Under the pieces are notes generated by a model, which did not search any database, was not told the DNA's origin, and was given only the letters and a program-made list of their open reading frames with translations. A stretch of DNA of 64,000 nt from Metaclostridioides mangenotii (GTDB lineage: Bacteria; Bacillota; Clostridia; Peptostreptococcales; Peptostreptococcaceae), in assembly GCF_017873185.1 (NCBI RefSeq), contig NZ_JAGGJX010000003.1:1-64000 (forward strand), given 5' to 3'. This document shows positions 58,963-64,000 of this stretch, one piece after another (positions within the stretch are counted from its first letter, which is position 1; the number at the start of each line of letters is the position of its first letter). Position numbers and translations under genes: made by a program.

Positions 58963-60925
58963 TATATTAGAGGATGCAATAAACTCCGCGGATAAGCTTA
59001 ATGATGCACTTAAAGCAAAGGTAAGGTACGACAATAGTTACAGACTGTTAATCGCAAAGTTTGAAAACTTTTATGAACCAATTACAGCAGATAGTATTGT
59101 ATTAGACATGGAAAGAAAAGGGTCACCAAGTAAATTGACTTTTACAGTTATAAAAGATAGTATAATAGATTTTTGCGAGGGGAACTCTGTAAGACTCATG
59201 AAAGGCGATACATTGCTGTGGTATGGTCGTATATATCAAAAGAAAAGGGACAAGAATCAGCACATACAAGTAACTGCATATGATAGGCTCAGATCTTTTA
59301 AAAATAAAGATACATTAGTATATGAGAATAAAACTGCAAGCGAACTAGTAAAAATGATTGCTAAAATTTATGATTTTACTATGGGAACTATAGAAGATAC
59401 AAAGTACAAAATAGCTTCTAAGGTCGAGGAGAACAAAGCATATTTAGATATGATCTACGGCGCGTTAGATGATACTATACAAAATAGCAAAGAAATGTTT
59501 GTATTGTACTGTGATCGATCCGAAATATGTTTGAAAAACATTAAGAATATGAAACTCGACTTGCTTATAAATAATGAGACAGCTGAGGATTTTGATTATA
59601 ACTCTTCTATAGACGATCAAACATACACAAGGATTAAATTAGTAAGGGCAAACGAAGAGACAGGCATGAGGGATGTTTATATCGAAGAGGACAGCAATCA
59701 TATAAAGAGTTGGGGACAATTACAATATTATGAAGAGATAGACAACACAGTAAATGCAGTAGAAAAGGCACAGATATTGCTTAAATTGTTCAATAAGAAG
59801 ACAAAAACTTTAAAGATACAAGATGCTTTCGGAGATTTAAGAGTTAGACCGGGATGCACACTTCCAGTTCATTTAAATTTAGGCGATTTAGAACTTAAAA
59901 ATTATATGATGGTTGAGAATATAAAACATAAATTTGAGAATAACCGACATACTATGGATTTCTTGCTTGTTGGAGGCGAATTTGTTAGCGGTCTAATATC
60001 TACAGGAACCAGTTCCGAAAGCAAAGGCGGCGGTAATGCAAGCAACATGTCACCGACAGGTACAGATTGGGGGCATGGAATCACAGCTAAAATGTTAGAC
60101 AGTGTATTTAAAGGCGAACTATACGGAATGGGAGAAACATTCTTGAAACATTCTAATGCTTATAAAGTTAATCCTGCTCTAATGGCGGCTATATCGATTC
60201 ACGAGACTGGTAACGGCACATCTTCACTTTGTAAGAATAGGAACAATTTCTTTGGAATGAAAGGGAAGACATATAGTAGTAGAGAGGAAGGAATAAAAGC
60301 TGGTATCTCTAACTTGTCTAGAAATTATATTTATATAGGTAAAAAGAGCTTAGAAGCTATAAGAAATAAATATGCTCCATTGAGCGACAGTTCTCTCAAC
60401 AAACACTGGATCCCGGGAGTAAGCAAATACTATCAACAAATTGCAGGTAAAGCTTATAGTGTATCTTTAAGTGGTACGGGAGTAAAAGCGGATGCAGATG
60501 CTGTTTATACTAAACCAGCAACAACTAACTCAGGAGGTTTAAGTGACAAACAAAAGAAATTAGTTGCAGAAGCAGAAAAACATTTAGGAAAATCTTATAA
60601 ATGGGGCGGAGAAGGTCCAAGTCATTTCGATTGTTCTGGTTATACAAAATGGATATACAAACATGCTTTAGGCATAACTATTCCAAGGAATTCGAGAGCG
60701 CAAGCAACTGCAAACAACGGAAGGTCTATAACTAGAAGTGCCTTGCAAGTGGGAGATTTAATATTCTTTGCTAAAACGGCAGGAGGTACATATATAACCC
60801 ATGTTGGTATGTATATTGGAGAAAATAAGTATATACACTCACCACAAACAGGTGACGTAATAAAGAAAAGTAATTTAACTGGCACAATGGAGAAACGCTT
60901 TGTAAAAGGCATGAGGTTTATTTAA
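58955..60925 (+). CDS. xkdQ: XkdQ-like tail hub fused to glucosaminidase and NlpC/P60 domains
   Basis: A 656-aa multidomain protein. Residues about 1-340 are the XkdQ hub domain (YRLLIAKFENFYEPITADSIVLDM; LRVRPGCTLPVHLNLGDLELKNY). Residues about 375-490 resemble a muramidase/N-acetylglucosaminidase (YKVNPALMAAISIHETGNGTSS, NNFFGMKGK). Residues about 535-656 are an NlpC/P60 endopeptidase with Cys in FDCSGYTKWIY and His in THVGMYIG. It combines the hub with two wall-degrading activities for entry. TTG start, coupled to xkdP. Confidence 0.92.
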   Translation: MSNILEDAINSADKLNDALKAKVRYDNSYRLLIAKFENFYEPITADSIVLDMERKGSPSKLTFTVIKDSIIDFCEGNSVRLMKGDTLLWYGRIYQKKRDKNQHIQVTAYDRLRSFKNKDTLVYENKTASELVKMIAKIYDFTMGTIEDTKYKIASKVEENKAYLDMIYGALDDTIQNSKEMFVLYCDRSEICLKNIKNMKLDLLINNETAEDFDYNSSIDDQTYTRIKLVRANEETGMRDVYIEEDSNHIKSWGQLQYYEEIDNTVNAVEKAQILLKLFNKKTKTLKIQDAFGDLRVRPGCTLPVHLNLGDLELKNYMMVENIKHKFENNRHTMDFLLVGGEFVSGLISTGTSSESKGGGNASNMSPTGTDWGHGITAKMLDSVFKGELYGMGETFLKHSNAYKVNPALMAAISIHETGNGTSSLCKNRNNFFGMKGKTYSSREEGIKAGISNLSRNYIYIGKKSLEAIRNKYAPLSDSSLNKHWIPGVSKYYQQIAGKAYSVSLSGTGVKADADAVYTKPATTNSGGLSDKQKKLVAEAEKHLGKSYKWGGEGPSHFDCSGYTKWIYKHALGITIPRNSRAQATANNGRSITRSALQVGDLIFFAKTAGGTYITHVGMYIGENKYIHSPQTGDVIKKSNLTGTMEKRFVKGMRFI

Positions 60926-60935
60926 GGGGGATTAT

Positions 60936-61199
60936 ATGGACGAAAATGGAAAAATATATGACACGATCAAAGAAGCGGCATTGACGGCAGTTGAAGCTTC
61001 GAAACCTGTTGCCATCTGTTTTGGTAATATAACAAGTATTTCCCCTCTAACGATATTAGTTGAATTAAAGATGCCATTATCAATGGCTCAACTAATTCTA
61101 ACTGAAACAGTGAGAAAAAAAGAGCTTAAAATAGGAGATAAAATGATATTAATTAGAATGCAAGGCGGACAAAAGTTTGTTGTAATAGATAGGATGTGA
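60936..61199 (+). CDS. xkdR: XkdR-like baseplate protein (DUF2577)
   Basis: An 87-aa protein with the OB-like pattern CFGNITSISPLTILVELKMPL, LKIGDKMILIRMQGGQKFVVIDRM, typical of DUF2577 proteins that follow XkdQ. GGGGGATT upstream of the ATG. Baseplate hub accessory. Confidence 0.9.
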   Translation: MDENGKIYDTIKEAALTAVEASKPVAICFGNITSISPLTILVELKMPLSMAQLILTETVRKKELKIGDKMILIRMQGGQKFVVIDRM

Positions 61200-61203
61200 T
61201 GAT

Positions 61204-61632
61204 ATGGATTATAACTTATTTGCGGATAATGGATATTTAGACGATCCGTTTGAGCAGATTCCAGATTTTAAGGTTATAGAATATCCAAGTAAAGCTTTTA
61301 AAATAGACTTTGAGAATAACTGTATTGTTGGATTTATAGATGAAAAAGAAGCTCTAAAACAATCTATATACATGATTCTTAATACCGAGAGATATAAAAA
61401 TTTAATTTTTAGTTGGAATTATGGAGCTGAGATTAAAGATTTAATAGGCAAGCCTATTTCTTTTGTAATTCCTGAATTGGATCGAAGAATTACAGAGGCT
61501 CTAACGCAAGACGATAGAATACTAGATGTAGGTGGCTTTGAGTTTACTAAAGGGAGAAGGTCTTTGCATGTAAAGTTTACTGTATATAGTAAGTTTGGGG
61601 AAATGGAGATAGAGAAGGAGGTGCAAGCATAA
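61204..61632 (+). CDS. xkdS: XkdS-like baseplate wedge protein (DUF2634)
   Basis: A 142-aa protein with KAFKIDFENNCIVGFIDEKEALKQSIYMILNTERY, the lysozyme-fold gp25-like wedge motif (FSWNYGAEIKDLIGK) and the C-terminal RSLHVKFTVYSKFGEMEIEKEV. It connects sheath and wedge proteins. GATGATATG coupling with xkdR. Confidence 0.92.
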   Translation: MDYNLFADNGYLDDPFEQIPDFKVIEYPSKAFKIDFENNCIVGFIDEKEALKQSIYMILNTERYKNLIFSWNYGAEIKDLIGKPISFVIPELDRRITEALTQDDRILDVGGFEFTKGRRSLHVKFTVYSKFGEMEIEKEVQA

Positions 61633-61635
61633 TAT

Positions 61636-62703
61636 ATGTACGATGAGCAAACATATGAAAATATTTTAGATAGAATGCTAGATGATGTGTCAGACGAGTT
61701 TGACAAAAGAGAGGGAAGTCCCATATATGTAACGCTAGCACCTACCGCTATCGCTCTTGCAAGACTATATATGAACTTGGGGTCTGTCTATGACGAAGGA
61801 TTCCCAGATACAGCAAGTAGAGACAGTTTAATTAAACATGGAAAAGATAAGTCTATTGAGCCTTACGAAGCTACTTATGCAGTAGGTAAAGGTGTATTTG
61901 ATATGGAAATACCTTTAGGTTGGAGATTTACCCTTGATGATTTATATTTCTTAGTTACAGAGAAAATTGAGGGAGAGGAATATACATATAAGTTACAGTG
62001 TGAGCAATCCGGAGATATAGGAAATGTAAGCGGCGATTTAGTGCCAGTTAATTACTTGCAAGGTTTAAAGACCTCGGAGTTAGTAGGTTTATTATTACAT
62101 GGCGAGGACGAAGAGGACACAGAAGATTTAAGAGAGAGAGTAACTAGTCGTACTAATCAACAAGCCTTCGGGGGAAATGAAGCAGATTACAAAGATAAAG
62201 TTAAAGGCATCCAAGATGTCGGAGGGGTTAAAGTAACACCAGTTTGGCAAGGTGGCGGTACTACTAAATTAACAATAACAAATAGATTCAACGAAGTTCC
62301 AGAGCCTAATCTTATAGAGTATGTACAAAATATGATTGATCCTCCTGAATCAGCAGGAAAAGGCAAGGGGTTAGCTCCAATAGGACATGTAGTAACAGTT
62401 GTAGGAGTAGAATCGGACGTTATACATATAGAAACTAAGCTAACACTGCAAAGCGATTGGTCTTGGGAGGATGTATATCCTATTATAAAAGAAATATTAG
62501 AGGAATACTTAGATGAATTAAATGTAAATTGGGAAGAACAGGACAACACAATAGTCCGTATATCTCAAATAGAAACTAGAATCTTAAATATTGATGGCTT
62601 AATAGATATAGAAGGAACTAAGATAAACGGCTTAGAGAAGAATTATATTGTAGAAAAAGATAATATAGTTAGATTAGGCTCGGTAGGTGAGATAGTTGAA
62701 TAA
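61636..62703 (+). CDS. xkdT: Baseplate J-like protein
   Basis: A 355-aa wedge protein of the gpJ/gp6 family. N-terminal YENILDRMLDDVSDEFDKREGSPIY, ARLYMNLGSVYDEGFPDTASRD; central EDLRERVTSRTNQQAFGGNEADY; late IVRISQIETRILNIDGLIDI. Forms the baseplate ring. Starts 3 nt after xkdS and overlaps the next gene by 8 nt. Confidence 0.94.
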   Translation: MYDEQTYENILDRMLDDVSDEFDKREGSPIYVTLAPTAIALARLYMNLGSVYDEGFPDTASRDSLIKHGKDKSIEPYEATYAVGKGVFDMEIPLGWRFTLDDLYFLVTEKIEGEEYTYKLQCEQSGDIGNVSGDLVPVNYLQGLKTSELVGLLLHGEDEEDTEDLRERVTSRTNQQAFGGNEADYKDKVKGIQDVGGVKVTPVWQGGGTTKLTITNRFNEVPEPNLIEYVQNMIDPPESAGKGKGLAPIGHVVTVVGVESDVIHIETKLTLQSDWSWEDVYPIIKEILEEYLDELNVNWEEQDNTIVRISQIETRILNIDGLIDIEGTKINGLEKNYIVEKDNIVRLGSVGEIVE

Positions 62704-63238
62704 GATAAGTACACTAAATTATTATCCGGAAAATTTGCAGAATATAGCCGAGTTTAAAGAGATATCTAGGGTTGTAGATAAAGAGGTAGCAAAGCTGCAG
62801 GAAGCTATAAACAACGCTTTAAAAGATAGATTTATAAGAGAATTAACTATAGATGGTATTTTAAGATGGGAAAGCATTTTAAAGATAACTCCAAAAGGAA
62901 CTGAAACACTTGAAGATAGGCGTTTTAGGATAGCGGCTAGGTTATTCGACGAGTTACCATATACAATAATAGTTCTTAAAGAGAAGCTTGCCTTGTTATG
63001 TGGTAAAGATGGATACAAAGTTAATTTAGAACATACAAAATATAAAATAACTATAAAAGTCGAATTAACTGCAAAACACCAAGTAGAGGAAATCAGAAAA
63101 GTACTTACTAAGATGATACCAGCTAACATGTTGCAGTATGTAGAACTAATTTACAACCAGCACCAAACATTCTATAAATACACACATGCAGAGTTGCAAG
63201 CTAAAACCCATAATCAACTTAGGGAAGAGGTGATTTAA
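62696..63238 (+). CDS. xkdU: YmfQ/XkdU-like baseplate protein (DUF2313)
   Basis: A 180-aa protein with LNYYPENLQNIAEFKEISRVVDKEVAKLQEAI, RWESILKITPKGTETLEDRRFRIAARLFDELPYT and the C-terminal IPANMLQYVELIYNQHQTF, characteristic of DUF2313 wedge proteins that link the baseplate to tail fibres. Its TAA overlaps the ATG of the fibre gene. Confidence 0.92.
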   Translation: MNKISTLNYYPENLQNIAEFKEISRVVDKEVAKLQEAINNALKDRFIRELTIDGILRWESILKITPKGTETLEDRRFRIAARLFDELPYTIIVLKEKLALLCGKDGYKVNLEHTKYKITIKVELTAKHQVEEIRKVLTKMIPANMLQYVELIYNQHQTFYKYTHAELQAKTHNQLREEVI

Positions 63239-64000
63239 TGAAACATACAGAGAAATTAGGTTTAAAGCAACCGGATCCAACAGACTTCTATAATGTAGAA
63301 GATTCTAACTTTAACATGGATAAAATCGACTCAGAAATAACTATTTTAAAAGATGGCATTGAGGAAACTAAGGAAAAAGTAGACAATATAGAGCTTACAG
63401 GAAACAAAGTAACTATAGCGGACGCAGAGAACAATTTTACGAGCGTAAATGTAGAAGGTGCGTTACAAGAGTTAGCAAACAAAGATAAGGAACTAACAAA
63501 TAAGGATAAAGCACTAGATACCAAGATAGATACAACTAAAAGCGCTTTAGAAACGGCTATAGCTAACAATAAAGCAGAAGTAGACGGAGAAATAGCCAAT
63601 TTAAAGCAATCTGTCAGTAGTGGGAAACAGTTAATCGCTACCGCTGTTACTGGCAAGGATGTACCGACAAATGGTAGCGATTCGTTCCAGAAGATGGCGG
63701 ATAATATAGATAGTATTATAGTAAGATCGCCTATTGCAGAGGATGAAATAGGGGTTGTTCAATGGGAAGATAGTAATTACAAAGGTTTTAAGGAAACTTC
63801 ATATAATAGAATTACATTGCCTATATCAGAACAAAAAAATACTATAAAAGACTTAGGTTTTTCTGTACAACGAATGAATATGGATAAAGAAAGAAATTCT
63901 TATTGTTCACCATATAGCCGCTATAGTGCGGATAGTATTTTGAGAAAAATATCAATCAACGGTACAGTATTATGGCAATATAAATTTAATGGTTGGGTTG
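63238..64000 (+). CDS. Tail fibre protein, truncated by the window edge
   Basis: At least 254 codons, open to position 64000. The N-terminal anchor (LGLKQPDPTDFYNVEDSNFNMDKIDSEI) is the usual baseplate-attachment motif of clostridial tail fibres. Lys/Asp-rich coiled coil (about 90-130) and the fibre motif TAVTGKDVPTNGSDSFQKMADNI follow. The receptor-binding end lies outside the window. GAAGAGGTGATT precedes the ATG. Confidence 0.88.
   Translation, partial: MKHTEKLGLKQPDPTDFYNVEDSNFNMDKIDSEITILKDGIEETKEKVDNIELTGNKVTIADAENNFTSVNVEGALQELANKDKELTNKDKALDTKIDTTKSALETAIANNKAEVDGEIANLKQSVSSGKQLIATAVTGKDVPTNGSDSFQKMADNIDSIIVRSPIAEDEIGVVQWEDSNYKGFKETSYNRITLPISEQKNTIKDLGFSVQRMNMDKERNSYCSPYSRYSADSILRKISINGTVLWQYKFNGWV

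Overview
The DNA is AT-rich, reads mostly on the plus strand, and uses strong Shine-Dalgarno sites with frequent TTG and GTG starts. It looks like a low-GC Gram-positive anaerobe of the Clostridia, most likely Peptostreptococcaceae (the Clostridioides difficile neighbourhood). Supporting this are a CWB2 cell-wall-binding protein, an ECF cobalt transporter under a cobalamin riboswitch, a bifunctional AdhE, an EFR1-type ferredoxin, and a TlpA / small CXXC protein / membrane 4Fe-4S protein triad. This placement is an inference from gene content, not from a marker comparison.

Layout. Positions 1-77 are the 3' end of a 5S rRNA, followed by a long imperfect palindrome (91-269). The chromosomal part runs to about 30.5 kb. 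It holds riboswitch-controlled cbiMNQO (460-3292), a CWB2-PepSY surface protein, pcrA, an M18 aminopeptidase, a patatin-like phospholipase, a cyclophilin, a Mn-dependent pyrophosphatase, adhE with a long G-poor leader, an EFR1 ferredoxin, a YkgJ-type Cys-cluster protein, a small alarmone synthetase and a metallophosphoesterase. Then come the redox triad (18.97-21.13 kb), a D,D-carboxypeptidase beside a VanS-like kinase fragment, a Trm13-like methyltransferase, an EamA transporter, class II aldolase, a pseudouridine synthase and an RNA m5U methyltransferase.

From about 30.5 kb to the end of the window lies a prophage, inserted next to the 3' end of the methyltransferase gene; its right end is outside the window. 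Order: integrase, ImmA-like protease and CI repressor leftward; a three-operator switch; Cro, antirepressor and small early genes; RecT plus a PD-(D/E)XK nuclease; a replication initiator carrying four iterons inside its coding sequence; NdpA-like protein; RusA; a sigma-like late regulator; a leftward moron (secreted protein plus membrane protein); a tRNA and structured-RNA block; then terminase, portal, capsid and a PBSX/XkdK-type contractile tail module up to a tail-fibre gene cut by the window edge.

The signals I find most interesting are in the prophage: (1) a lipoprotein next to the tape-measure gene whose C terminus resembles the tape-measure C terminus, suggesting a superinfection-exclusion factor; (2) a roughly 680-nt block of helices, including a pseudoknot, around two tRNA genes and a tRNA-derived minihelix, resembling the ROOL/GOLLD class of large phage RNAs; (3) a lambda-like iteron origin inside the replication gene; (4) a textbook -1 frameshift site in xkdN; and (5) a 5-bp tandem duplication that breaks the xkdJ-like gene. 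In the chromosome, two short promoter-to-terminator units look like uncharacterised small RNAs.
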